From Rutstroemia sp. NJR-2017a BVV2 (Eukaryota > Ascomycota > Leotiomycetes > Helotiales > Rutstroemiaceae): DNA of 64,000 nt. This document shows positions 22,785 through 33,708 of the stretch, piece after piece. The position numbers were made by a program, and so were the translations under genes. The notes under the pieces were generated by a model that saw only the letters and a program-made list of their open reading frames with translations, ran no database searches and had not been told where the DNA came from. The stretch is taken from the NCBI GenBank assembly GCA_002946415.1, contig NJPS01000004.1, positions 1,245,001-1,309,000 of the forward strand. The letters are read 5' to 3'. Position 1 is the first letter of the stretch. Each line of letters begins with the position of its first letter.

Positions 22785-24803
22785 ATGCGCCCTTTCACAT
22801 CAGGAGCCCGTCCGGCTTTGCTGACGGTATGGGGTCTGCTGTCGGCATCACTGATGTCTTCAGTAAGTAATGCAGCAACTGCTGGGGATTACTTCGTTCA
22901 TTCTCTTCCCGGCGCTCCTGACGGACCGCTGCTTAAGATGCATGCTGGGTAGGTTCATTGTCATCACATCAAAATTACCGCTAAGCTAATCAACGCAGAC
23001 ACATCGAAGTCACCCCCGAACATCACGGAAATATCTTTTTCTGGCATTTCCAAAATCGGCATATTGCCAACAAGCAGCGCACAGTTATTTGGCTCAATGG
23101 TGGCCCTGGATGTAGTTCCGAGGATGGTGCTTTGATGGAGGTTGGACCGTATAGAGTCAAGGATTCCAACGGGCCAAAACTTGAATACAATTCTGGATCC
23201 TGGGATGAGTTCGCCAACATCATGTTTGTGGATAACCCTGTCGGAACCGGGTTCAGTTTTGTGGACACGGACAGCTATGTTCATGAATTAACGGATATGG
23301 CAAACCAATTCGTAATATTCTTGGAGAAATGGTTCGACCTTTTTCCGGAGTATGAGCATGATGATGTGAGTCTATGAAGGTTGTATGTATCATTCGGCGC
23401 ACGCTAATAACTTGCAGCTTTACCTTGCAGGAGAGTCGTATGCTGGGCAGCACATTCCATACATCACAAAGGCGATACTCGAGCGCAACAAGAAACCAGA
23501 GGCGAAGCATAAATGGCAAATGAAGGGAATGCTAATCGGAAATGGTTGGATTTCGCCAGTCGAGCAATACATGTCATATCTCCCGTTCGCATATGAGAAG
23601 GGACTGGTCAAGCGCGACAGTGACAGGGCAAAGAAGCTCGAATCCCAACAGGCTATCTGTGTCAAGCAGCTCAACGAGAATGGAGGAAGGGATAATGTCG
23701 ACAATGGGCAATGTGAGCAGATCTTGCAAGATTTACTACAAAGCACGCAAACCAAGGGATCCGATGGCAAGATGCAATGCTACAACATGTACGATGTGAG
23801 GCTAAAGGATTCGTACCCAAGCTGTGGCATGAACTGGCCCCCGGACTTGGTCAGCGTCACACCATACCTTCGCCGTCCAGATGTTATTGAAGCTCTTCAC
23901 ATCTCCCCAGGGAAACGAACCGGATGGACAGAATGTAACGGAGCTGTTGGAAGTGCCTTTAGAGCAAAGAACTCTAAACCTTCTATTCAGATCCTACCAG
24001 ATTTGATTGCAGAAGTCCCCACTGTTCTGTTTTCTGGTGCCGAGGATCTCATTTGCAACCATATTGGCACTGAAGAATTAATCAGCAACATGCAGTGGAA
24101 TGGAGGCAAAGGTTTCGAGATCACACCCGGAACATGGGCACCACGACGAGATTGGGTATTCGAAGGCGAACCAGCTGGTTTCTGGCAGTCCGCTAGAAAC
24201 TTGACCTACGTCCTCTTCTACAACTCTTCCCATATGGTACCATTCGATTACGCTCGCCGAACCCGCGACATGCTTGACCGGTTTATGGAAGTCGACATTG
24301 CCAGCATCGGCGGTGCTCCAACCGACAGTCGCATTGACGGAGAGAAGGGCGTCGAGACATCTGTCGGTGGCCATCCCAACAGTACTGTTGCCGCGGAAGC
24401 AGAAGAAGAACGCCTCGAAGCGGCAAAATGGAACGCCTACTACAAATCCGGCGAGATTGTGCTCGTCATCGTCATCATTGCCGCCTCGGCCTGGGGCTAC
24501 TATATCTGGCGCGAACGCCGCCAACGCGCTGGATACGCGGGCATTTTCGGAGGCGATACTCCGATGGCTCTTGCGGGCGCGAGCGCCGGGTCGCGCAACG
24601 GCATGGGCTTGGAGAATTTCAGACACAAGCGAGTAGCGCGCGATGTGGAGGCGGCGGATTTCGACGAGAGCGAATTGGATGAGCTGCATGTGAAGAGCCC
24701 GACGGATGATGTGGATAGAGATCGGTATAGTGTGGGGAGCGCAAGTGATGATGAAGGAGCGGCGGCTCATGGGAATGGAAAGGAGGTAGAAAAGAGGACT
24801 TAG
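22785..24803 (+). CDS. KEX1: Pheromone-processing carboxypeptidase KEX1 (S10 serine carboxypeptidase)
   Basis: A late-Golgi type I membrane carboxypeptidase that trims C-terminal Lys/Arg from peptides cut by Kex2, such as alpha-type pheromone and secreted proproteins. Exons 22785-22948, 22999-23365 and 23418-24803 give 638 aa. A hydrophobic N-terminus ([15 protein letters not shown]) serves as signal. Family motifs are the oxyanion [10 protein letters not shown], catalytic Ser in [12 protein letters not shown], catalytic Asp in [10 protein letters not shown], and catalytic His in [10 protein letters not shown] linker with an N-glycosylation site leads to a single membrane span ([18 protein letters not shown]) and an acidic cytosolic tail ([20 protein letters not shown]). 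Length and order match other filamentous-fungal KEX1. Confidence 0.97.
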
Positions 24804-24959
24804 AGAGAGCTAGATGTTGTGTTTGGTGGAGTGGAGTGGCTCTGTTCTCTCCTTGTCTTAGTTGTGTGTGTGAAGATTACTTGGCTTTGCTTGTACCCTA
24901 TTATCTCGTATATGATGCATTAGTATGGGTGTTTTGGGGACAACTTCTGGTATTGAGAT

Positions 24960-24988
24960 TGGGTGCGGGAATTGGAATTGGAATTGGA
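24960..24988. repeat. GGAATT hexanucleotide repeat
   Basis: Four to five copies of GGAATT between KEX1 and the transposon. Confidence 0.7.
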
Positions 24989-25073
24989 ATTTTTATATCA
25001 TACAGTAGTTGCCGAATACGGCTTCAGACTTGTGTTTGTGGGATGGCCCGGATGGGGTTGGTTAGTTAGATTA

Positions 25074-25102
25074 CAGTGCCCCACAATAAGTTTGAGCCGA
25101 AA
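25074..25102 (+). repeat. Left terminal inverted repeat of the Tc1-type element
   Basis: It begins CAGTGCCCC and contains AAGTTTGAGCCG. Compared with the reverse complement of the right end it shares CAGT, ACA, TAAGT and TGAGCCG blocks with several mismatches, so the two ends have drifted apart. Confidence 0.85.
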
Positions 25103-25162
25103 CGCGTATTTTAACATTTTTACGCGTCTCGATTTTAATCACAACCTTTTTAAAAATTTACT

Positions 25163-26257
25163 ATGCCACCACAACGTAATCCCTTGACCCCCATCTCTGG
25201 GAATAAGGTCAAGGGAAGTGAGTTAAGTCGATATGAAAGAGGATTAATCGTCGGGGCCAGTATTGGCGGGTTGACACCCAGGGAGATCGAGATCGAATTC
25301 AACGCGTCTCGCGGGGCTGTGAGACGTACACTTGAACTCCAGGATACAAGGCAGGATGGAGCTTCTCTATCCCGGGCTGGTGCTAGAGTTAAATATAGTG
25401 CCCGAGACCGTCGGGCACTACTGTCACATATACGAAAATACCCCAAGGCAACATTCGATCAGCGGCGGGAGGATCTCGGGCTCAAAATGAGCAATACCTA
25501 CATCAAGAACTTGTATAAGCTTCATAGGATCACCCATTGGCGTGCAAAGAAGCATCCTGAGCTTAAACAAGAGCATGCCGATGCTAGATTACTATAGTGT
25601 CAATACCGGGCTTACTGGGACGAGGAGAGGTAGAAGGATTATATGTGGAGTGACGAGTGTTTAGCAGAGCGGGGGCGGGGCAAAGTGGTTGAATGGGTAT
25701 TCGGAACATCTGCTCAAAAATGGGATCCTGCACTTGTTACAACCTACAAGAAGGGTAAGGATATTAGGGTTATAGTCTGGGGAGCATTCTGGGGCGACGG
25801 TAAAAGGACTCCTCTCTTTATAATGAACCGGAACTTTGAGTCGAAGAAACATAGATACTCAGCAAAGTCCTACCTGGAGGTATTGGACGAAATAGTCCTT
25901 CCATACTATGAGGAAGGGCTTATTTTCATGCAGGATAATACCCCAATCCATACAGCTAAGAAAGTAAAGCAATGGTTCGATGAAAATGGGATTCGAACTA
26001 CTGATTGGCCTCCTTATAGTCCTGATCTGAACCCGATTGAGAATACCTGGTGGGTATTGAAACGTAAGATAATAGAGATATTTCCGGATTTCAGTACATC
26101 TTCAGGGTCAGGGGAGGAGGATATAAAGCAGCTAGAGGAGTACTTAAAAGCCGCTTGGGATACTCTGGATGATGACTTTTTTATTGCCCTGGTGGAGAGT
26201 ATACCAAGGCGGATTCAAGTCTGTATCGAGGCAAAGGGGTGGCATACTAAGTACTAG
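25163..26257 (+). pseudogene. Decayed Tc1-like transposase (DD34E), two in-frame stops
   Basis: The frame runs 365 codons from the ATG at 25163 to the stop at 26257, broken by TAG codons at 25595-25597 and 25631-25633; there is no frameshift. The N-terminal half has a helix-turn-helix DNA-binding region (RYERGLIVGASIGGLTPREI, then a second half ending near KNLYKLHRITHWRAKK). The catalytic core keeps the first Asp (MWSDECLAERG), the second Asp (IFMQDNTPIHTAK) and the Glu (SPDLNPIENTWWVLKRK). There are exactly 34 residues between the second Asp and the Glu, the Tc1 spacing rather than the D,D(35)D of Fot1/pogo. Both stops sit in TAG where Trp (TGG) is plausible, which fits repeat-induced point mutation. 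The protein cannot be made in full. Confidence 0.93.
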
Positions 26258-26410
26258 GGTTGTAGAATATGGATTTTAGCTGCAGGAATAGATTAAGGGA
26301 GTACAGACGATCAATTAGAGCTATTAAATGTCAAATAATAAAGAAGAGTTGAATTAATATATCCCTTCAAGTAAAAGAGATCTTTGGGAGACAATTGAAA
26401 AAGTGGGGCT

Positions 26411-26437
26411 ACGGCTCAGACTTAATGTCTAGTACTG
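26411..26437 (-). repeat. Right terminal inverted repeat of the Tc1-type element
   Basis: Read on the minus strand it begins CAGTACTAG and contains TAAGTCTGAGCCG, aligning with the left repeat. A TA dinucleotide follows at 26438-26439. Confidence 0.85.
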
Positions 26438-26439
26438 TA

Positions 26440-27108
26440 GGTAGGAAGTTGATTTGAAAATGAGGGCTTAATAGTGATGCGGTTTGGCAGTGAGGTGATA
26501 TGATGTGATAGTGATAGTGATATGTTGTTGTATGTGAATCTGCCTTACTGCTAATTGGTTCTTGATCTTCTAGGAGGTCTGAAGAATATCTAAAAGCATG
26601 TCGTCGCCGATTGCTATATTGGACGAAAATCACTTATAGAGGAACAGACAGCCAGACAATCAGCCCTCCAACAGACTGCCATTCACGATGCATCAACGAG
26701 TAAAAGCAAGTACCCACAAGTATCTATCATCCCATGAATACACTACATATCATTACTGCCTATCTAGACCTAACTATCTTTTGGTATTTGATGTCGCTCT
26801 TCAAGTAAGCAAGTATCCCGAAACGCCTCTCTAACAACTTCTTCGTACATGCTGGGCATAACTACCGCTTTCCTAACCTTGATTTTCCTGCTTCAGACGT
26901 TTTTCGTGCTTGGTGTTTCTCCTCCTCTCCATGTGCTAAGTCCCATCCAACCAACAGATTTCCCTTGAGAGTAAGTTTCCGAAAACTTTCAAATGCGTGT
27001 TTCCTCTTCGCTGCGCATAAGGCGTGGCTTTTGTATCATTCGCCAGTTCCTTTTCCTCCGCTCCTCTCCTCTCCATCCAGTCCTCCCATTTCACAAATCC
27101 AACCAACT
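26440..27108. other. Intergenic between the transposon and RAE1
   Basis: About 670 bp of AT-rich DNA downstream of RAE1. No gene seen. Confidence 0.5.
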
Positions 27109-28305
27109 CTACCTCTTCTTCACACTTGGTCTTGGCTTGCACTCATCCGGATTCACAGGATGAAGCATAATCTTATTCGGGTATTGAGCAGTGTTGCTCG
27201 CGTATCCTTTGCTCCAATCGTAGCTCACAGCATAGGCAAAGATATTACCATTGTGGTTGAAAGCCGTTGCTGAAATCGTACCTCCAACAGTAGGGTATCC
27301 CTTCAATCTGTGTTTGGCGATTCCGTCCCAGAAGTGGAATGTGCCGTCGGATCCGGCAGTACTGAATGTGCCGTGAATGGGGTGGAAGGAGATCGCGTTG
27401 ACAGAGTAGACGTTGGTCATGTTGTTTTGAGGGGGGTCGCGATGGCATTTGAATGAGAAGTTCATGCTGTAAGAAGGATGTTAGTATATGATCTTTGAGA
27501 GGAGAATGATACCGCTTACCTCGCGTCCTTGTCTTCAACATATTGAATAGCGCATCTTCCCTCGATACTACCAACTGCAAATCCAGTAGCATCAGGGAAC
27601 AAGCTCACTACCCTTGTTTGCCATTTCAATGGACTCTGAATGGTCTTCTTGATCTTGTCCGGTTGGTTTAGATCGATGATTTGAATGAATCTCTCCGCCG
27701 TACCAACGACCAGCACATTCTTCTGCACATCCAATGTGTAGACTTTCTGGCGCATATCAACAGAAACAACCGCGGTGGGAGATCGCATATCCCAGTATTT
27801 GATAGTGTTGTCCCAGGACCCGGTCACAACCATCTCGCTGTTCGTTTGCGGTGCTGTGAAAAATCGCACGCTGCGGATAGGTTGGTCGTGTGCAGCGATT
27901 TGTGAGACGGTTTGGCCATTCTCAAGATCCATCAAACGTGCGGTCTTGTCTGCTCCTGCGCCCACAACTTTCTTTCCATCCTATTTAACTCCGTTAGCAT
28001 AAACTCGAATTTAGGCTGCCCCGCGCGCATGTATCATATACCTTCGACCAGTGACAACTGAGTACCGGAGCTTCAAAATCCATCATGGCTCTTCCCTCAC
28101 TCTGCCCGGTGGGCGAGATCTCATAGATCCTCACTTTCTTATCCCATGACGCGACGGCTAAGTGCTCGGAGACAGGCGAAAAAGCTAGGTCCGAGATACT
28201 GTCCTCTGGTGGGTTGTTGAGCGCGATGTCTTTCGATAGATCTCCCAGAGTATTGGCTTGGTTGGCAGTCGTTGTCGTAGCTGCCGCGCCGAATAGAGTA
28301 GACAT
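27109..28305 (-). CDS. RAE1: mRNA export WD40 protein RAE1/GLE2
   Basis: A seven-bladed WD40 nucleoporin-associated factor that binds the GLEBS motif of a nucleoporin and supports poly(A) RNA export at the nuclear pore. Exons 28305-28042, 27980-27520 and 27466-27109 give 360 aa, the normal family length. The N-terminus [20 protein letters not shown] is followed by [20 protein letters not shown], a Rae1 hallmark. WD repeats include [43 protein letters not shown] and [12 protein letters not shown]. The conserved block [12 protein letters not shown] lies in the C-terminal half. The protein ends in a short basic tail, SVKKR. Two perfect hairpins lie 375-460 bp upstream of the start. Confidence 0.96.
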
Positions 28306-28680
28306 CTTTGGATTATGAAAGAGCAATAGCCCGTTTGCTTCGAATACTGCGTCAGCTCGAGACCAAAAAGTCTGTTTGTGGTTGGAACACAATTGCTTCC
28401 ATCAATATAAATAAAAGCAGTACAGCAGAAAGGCGGCAGCTTCTATTTTCTACCGACGCAGGCTCCCAGGCAAAGCTTCCCTCTAGCGCACTACAGCGTT
28501 CGACGCGGGAGAGACCAATAGCAAGCGACTCAAAAAGCCACTAACGCAGGCTCCTAGCGTCCCCACAAAATTTCTCTTTCTGCTCGACTACAAAATTATT
28601 TTTTCATCAAGAATCTTTTCTTCCTTTTCTCCTCCCATACAACTTCTCGCTCAAAGAATCGCATTCGAAGCACACGAACA

Positions 28681-28706
28681 GAAAAGTACCTTTATTGGTA
28701 CTTTTC
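28681..28706. repeat. Perfect inverted repeat, 10-bp stem, 6-nt loop
   Basis: GAAAAGTACC and GGTACTTTTC are exact reverse complements around the loop TTTATT. It lies upstream of RAE1 and 35 bp from a second perfect hairpin. Confidence 0.85.
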
Positions 28707-28740
28707 AAACATCATGCTTTGGGAGAAAGTCCCCGGACAC

Positions 28741-28762
28741 CCCGTCTTCTCATGAAGACGGG
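28741..28762. repeat. Perfect inverted repeat, 9-bp stem, 4-nt loop
   Basis: CCCGTCTTC and GAAGACGGG pair exactly around TCAT. Between this and the previous hairpin a weaker GGGA-GAAAG-TCCC hairpin (about 28720-28733) can also form. Confidence 0.85.
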
Positions 28763-29633
28763 ATTGCGGAAACGCGCCGCCATAGAAGCACTTTGCGGCT
28801 TCTCTTCTGCCAATTCTTCGTTTCGATTTCATACACCCTTCTGCCGTTTGCACTGTCACGCGATCGCTTCCAGAACTTGGAGTAGGGATGGGAAAAGACC
28901 ATATGGATGAAGATACGAGTCCGAGCTTCTTCTTGATGTACTTTGAGGTCTGGAAGAATGATTTGTGATGGGAGGTAGTAGGACTGTTCTTGGTTGAGAC
29001 GAGGGGTGCTAATGGTAGAGGAGGCTTATTCGTCGAGATCGATAGTTATGCGATTGCTTTCCTCTTCTTGAAAGGGAGGAGGATGGTAACTCGATGGGGC
29101 TTATTCTTGATGCGAGGAGTCCACTACTTTTTTGAGTCCATAGCTTATAGGAAAGCGGAGGTGTTTTCTACGGAAGATCGGGACTCCAAACTCTAAATCT
29201 TTCTTTGCCGAAAGATCTGTCCCGGTTCGAGGTCGATGTCATCTCAGAAGCTCTGTCGAAGGAGCTGGATTCGCTGTACTGCGTCTCGTTGGGAAGCTGG
29301 TTCAGGTGATGATTACCAAATAGAGTCAAGCACTGATGTGGGCCGTGTAAAAAGCGGTTTCCACTCTATGATGACACAAATTGCGTTATGGTATCTGATG
29401 AACTTCTGAAAAGCTAGAATTTTCTTTCTGTCTGCATTTCTATATCTTCTGTTTGCGCTTGCTTGGCGTCTATATTGTTGCTTATAACTATTCCAGTTCT
29501 TATTCTGAATAGCATAACAATGGAAATGTATAAATATATAAATATGTAATGACGCCGTTCTCCTCATTGCCCCGCCATGACCCTTCGTGATATCAACCGT
29601 TAACCCATGAAATGCTGGAATAAATAAGACTCT
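28763..29633. other. Intergenic upstream of RAE1
   Basis: This is the rest of the 1.3-kb gap between RAE1 and the next gene, both on the minus strand. Short plus-strand ORFs here have no recognisable domain. Confidence 0.45.
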
Positions 29634-31142
29634 TCACATCAATCCACCCAACACCACTTTCCCTACACCGGCGACTTCCGTCTTAACCCCCTGCCTACTG
29701 CTCTCCTCAAACTCCTTCACCACGCCCTGGACAATTATCTTCCTCACTCTTGCGTCCGCCTTGGTGAACATCTCGGCAATCTGCGGACTGCACTCCTTTG
29801 GTGTTGAAACCAAACTCATCAACCTCGTATAACAATCAATTAATACATCGCATAGCGTTGCGAACGTCTCGTAAAAGTCAGGATCAAAAGGTAAAGACGG
29901 CGTTAGTAAATGGGTATATTCCTCTCCCGGTAACAAATCATTCTCGCTCGCAGGGAACGATGTCGCACTATTCGTTCCTCCACTCGATGTACTTCCATTA
30001 ATGGACTTCGCATCCGAATGGTCATTCCCTATCGGGAGCCCAATTTCTGTAGCGGAGCTGGTACGCCGTCCTTTATTGCTAGTCGCCGTTGCACGCTTGA
30101 ACATCTGAGGGAATCGCCCGCGCGAGAGAGAAGATGAGGAAGAGCCGTCGGGAGGGTGGACTTGTTGGAAGGCTTCGAATTCGACGAGTAGCGCATTTAG
30201 TGTGCGCAAAAATTCGGCCGGACTAGAGGAGTTGAGATCGAGTATGGTGGGAAGTGAAAGTCCGAGTAGGAGGTAGTTTGTTGCGCGGCGGGCGAGCTTG
30301 CGCGAATCGAAGTAGGGCATTCGTTGGAGGTCGGGCTTGTTGAATAATAGGGTGTTAAACCAATACACTCTGCCTTCGTGTCTGTATATATCAATCATAC
30401 GTCAGCCATGTCCGGACGTCTAAAGCAAGGATTATTTGGAATGGAATTCTCAAAGCGCATAGAGAGTGGGATAGAGGTAATCGTACGCTTTCCGTAAATA
30501 GTCCAAAGTCGATATCCTCTTCGACGCCATCTCTTGTATGTGCTGATATGTGATCGTCTCGAGTGTAGGACTTCCTGGCTGCATTGGCGCAAGCACACTC
30601 ATTCCTGTAGGACCAGGCCCGGTAGATGTATGGCCCGTCCCTGGTCTAGCTAGCATATTGGAGTATGGCGTCGTCGAGGTAAAAGAATCGATACTGGGAC
30701 TGGGACGGTGCGCATAAGTTGCGCTTGAAGTAGCTTCTGCGCTCTCCTCGAGCAGCACTCGATTGTAACTATCTGGGCTTTTGGCGTCGTCTAAGGGAAT
30801 TGGAAAGGTCGATGGTACGGCATAGGGATCGACAGACTTGGAGCGTTTCTCCGGCGACGTCGAGGGTGACAAAATAGGTATACTGGGTAGCACCGTACTG
30901 TGTAAATGCGCCGTCGAATTATTGCGTCGAGCGTAGCGCGATGTGGAGGAAAAGGAGGTCTTGCGACTGAAGCCCGTTACTGAGGGTCTCGGCTGGGGTT
31001 GGTGAGGCGGACTATATTTGGATTCACTTCCAGGAGATCCTGAGGAAGTGGATGGCCGTGTTGAGGAAGTTGGCGTCTTACTGCCCCCAAATAGATTGCC
31101 TGTCTTGAATAATCCTCCATTCGAAGGTGTAGTCCGATGCAT
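29634..31142 (-). CDS. Conserved fungal protein of unknown function
   Basis: Exons 31142-30487 and 30381-29634 give 467 aa; the join restores the uninterrupted reading YLRKAHEGRVYWFNTLLF. The first half is Ser/Pro/Thr-rich and probably disordered (SSTRPSTSSGSPGSESK and similar). A folded part starts near ITYQHIQEMASKRISTLDYL and runs through MPYFDSRKLARRATNYLLLG. A second Ser-rich loop comes next, then a helical end (FYETFATLCDVLIDCYTRLM, KIIVQGVVKEFEESSRQGVK). I see no catalytic motif, signal or membrane span. The helical core looks conserved rather than orphan, but I do not recognise a named family. The ATG at 31142 is the first in the frame. Confidence 0.8.
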
Positions 31143-32132
31143 CGCACCGGAAACCCGTATCAATAATGCCTAGTACCAAAATCTCGGCTAAGATGCAAGA
31201 ACCCGAGCCCAAGTTTCCGATTATTGCCCCACCTTCCAGAGATTCTTCTTCGACGATTATTAGGATTCTCCTGCCTCGTTCATGGACGCGACGATACTTC
31301 TCTTATACTCTTTTTGAAGACGTTGGGCAAGGGGAGGGGCAAATTGAGAACGAACAGAAGGAAGGGATATTAATTGCTGGCGGGAAATGACCGATATTAT
31401 TATATATATTCAGGTGGAGCAGAAGGAAATGCCGAGTCTCATCTCCCGACTTTGTCCAACCAACCGCAAAAGCAATAGCAGAAGCAATATGAGAGAGTGA
31501 ATATTCGAAGGAGGGACAATGAGAGATTGCAGGTTGGGTGAGAGAAAAGCGGAACACAATGTACTCGCAGTGGTAGTACCGTGGTACTGTAGAAGCGCAA
31601 TCTTGAAAGACTTCGGGAAAATATCAGTCGTATCTATATCTTTTTCTTCAAGACCCATAGTAAGACGACGATCATGGTACCCATGGTAGTAAGTGGTATT
31701 TCGCAAGAACTTCCATCCCACATCCAGGCCGCCAGGGACCGATACAGGTTCATCGCTGTCGGATCAGTAGATGGCCATCTTTGAGGCCCCAACGGCTTGC
31801 GTCTTGCTTCTTGCACAATGCCATGAGAACGTCCAAGAGCCCTTGACCCAGCGAATGATTGCTCGAGTATGCAGATGCTAGCACAAACTTCTGCCACGGA
31901 GAAACTTTTGGTCACAGACAGCACACCTCTTGTGCCTAGGCAGATGCCGCTTTCGGAAGTTGTTGCAAGTCAGGGACCATGACCGGCGAATCTGTGATAA
32001 GATTGGGACTGCTCCGTTGGCTTTACCGCTCACCCTGCCCCGCATCGTCTTAACCTTACCGCGCGGAGCGTATTTCTCTCGAGTTTTGACACAAATCCTC
32101 AAAACAGAGAAATTATCAATTTATCTGAGATC
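31143..32132. promoter_or_regulatory. Divergent promoter region, unknown gene / ECT1
   Basis: About 990 bp between two outward-facing genes. No supported ORF. Confidence 0.45.
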
Positions 32133-33644
32133 ATGACCAACAATATTGAAGAGGAAGGTCCGCCTGGTCAAGCTGCACCAGAGATTCTAGAGGACAGGAT
32201 TTGGGTTGATGGATGTTGGGACTTTTTCCATCATGGTACGCAATACCGCGAAGTTACCCCTGTCTTCATATATCTCCACGTTGCTGATGCATTATATTCG
32301 TAGGACACGCCGGCGCAATGCTCCAAGCTAGACAATTGGGAAATGAACTGGTAGTCGGGATCCATTCCGATGAATCGATCCTCGAGAACAAGGGACCTAC
32401 GGTCATGACGTTACAAGAACGGTAATTAGGGACGAACGAGCCACTGGACGAGTACTGGTTTACTGATTCTACTCCTTAAGAATCGCCGCTGTCGATGCCT
32501 GCAGATGGGTTACGCAATCCGTACCATACGCACCTTATGTCACATCTCTTCCATGGATCTCCCACTATGGTTGCAAATACGTGGTACATGGGGACGATAT
32601 TACATCGGATAGTAGTGGCGAGGACTGCTACCGGTTCGTGAAGGCGGCGGGCAGATTCAAGGTCGTCAAACGCACTCCGAGTATTTCGACAACAGACCTT
32701 GTGGGACGAATGCTTCTCTGTACGAGGACTCATTTCATCAAATCATTAACGAAGCTTTTGGCTGGAGAGGAGGGTTCTGGCACACCGGCAGAAGTAAAAG
32801 CCAATGGCGAAGCCATGACCGAGAGAATGCGGATGTATGCTACTGATCAAACGGGTCTTCATCCTGGATCAAGCGTGTGGTTCTGGAACGCGTCAATGGC
32901 AGCCAGGGGCAATGATACTGAGAACGAGAAAGGGACGTTCAGTTCTTTAATCCAGGGAAGTGCGCCCAAACCTGGCCAGCGAGTCGTTTACGTTGACGGT
33001 GGATTCGACCTCTTCTCCTCTGGTCACATTGAGTTCCTTCGACAAGTTATAAAGGCCGAAGAAGATCTCGCTAAGAAAGAAGGCTGGTATAGCAAGGAGG
33101 CAGTACAAGAGCGAACTGGCAAGGGCGAAGACTATGCGCCGTGCTTTGTGGTTGCTGGTGTTCACGACGATGAGGTTATCAATCACTGGAAAGGGGTTAA
33201 TTATCCCATTATGAACATCTACGAGCGTGGTCTCTGTGTTTTGCAGTGCAAGGTATGTCGAACTTGTCAGTGTCTAAAACATCAATCTAACGTCATCAGT
33301 ATGTCAACGCGGTCATCTTTGGCGCTCCATTCGCTCCAAATAAGGGTTATCTCACTTCAACCCCATGGGGGGTTCCGGACGCCGTCTACCACGGTCCAAC
33401 TAGCTTTATGCCCTTGACATATGATCCCTATGTGGCAGCTAAGGAAATGGGTATATATCGTGAAATAGGAAATCATGTCTTCGCGTCTGTTAATGCTGGC
33501 CAAATCGTAGAGCGGATCTTGAAGAGCCGAGCTATGTATGAGGAGAGACAACGCGTCAAAGGTGTGAAGGGAATTGGCGAAGAAGCTCAAAGGACACGAG
33601 AGCTTATGGAAGACGCGCAGCGATTGAAGGAGAGTAGAGCATAG
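32133..33644 (+). CDS. ECT1: Ethanolamine-phosphate cytidylyltransferase (ECT1/MUQ1)
   Basis: Makes CDP-ethanolamine from CTP and phosphoethanolamine, the rate-limiting step of the Kennedy route to phosphatidylethanolamine. Exons 32133-32235, 32304-32421, 32481-33252 and 33300-33644 give 445 aa. Two cytidylyltransferase domains lie in tandem. The first has WVDGCWDFFHHGHAGAM with the HxGH nucleotide site, YVVHGDDIT, and KRTPSISTTDLVGRML. The second has VYVDGGFDLFSSGHIEFL, where the first His of HxGH is replaced by Ser, then FVVAGVHDDEVINHWKG and YVNAVIFGAPF. The C-terminus is a charged helix (ERQRVKGVKGIGEEAQRTRE). A G-rich tract follows 20 nt after the stop. High confidence. Confidence 0.96.
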
Positions 33645-33666
33645 AATTCGTTTCAGGATATCAAGC

Positions 33667-33707
33667 GGGGGCGGTGTCGAGGAGGGGCAAGGAGGGGCAG
33701 AGAGGGG
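33667..33707 (+). other. G-quadruplex-type tract just after ECT1
   Basis: Four runs of four or more G occur in about 41 nt (near 33667, 33684, 33694, 33704) on the coding strand, 22 nt past the stop codon. The pattern fits a G-quadruplex, with one longer first loop of about 12 nt and two of 6 nt. Confidence 0.55.
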
Positions 33708-33708
33708 C

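Larger units (their letters stand above)
25074..26437 (+). mobile_element. Tc1-type DNA transposon, 1364 bp, with TA target duplication
   Basis: The element is bounded by imperfect terminal inverted repeats of about 26-31 nt and flanked on both sides by TA (25072-25073 and 26438-26439), the standard Tc1/mariner target duplication. It carries one transposase reading frame in the same orientation, interrupted by two stops. Subterminal DNA on the left contains two copies of ACGCGT around 25104 and 25122, possible transposase-binding repeats. It landed about 270 bp past the KEX1 stop codon, in intergenic DNA, so it breaks no gene. Confidence 0.93.

Noticed and set aside
29222..29245. GGTTCGAGGTC, resembling a tRNA B box
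   Set aside because: The box ends GTC instead of TCC, and I could not find a matching A box or an acceptor stem around it.
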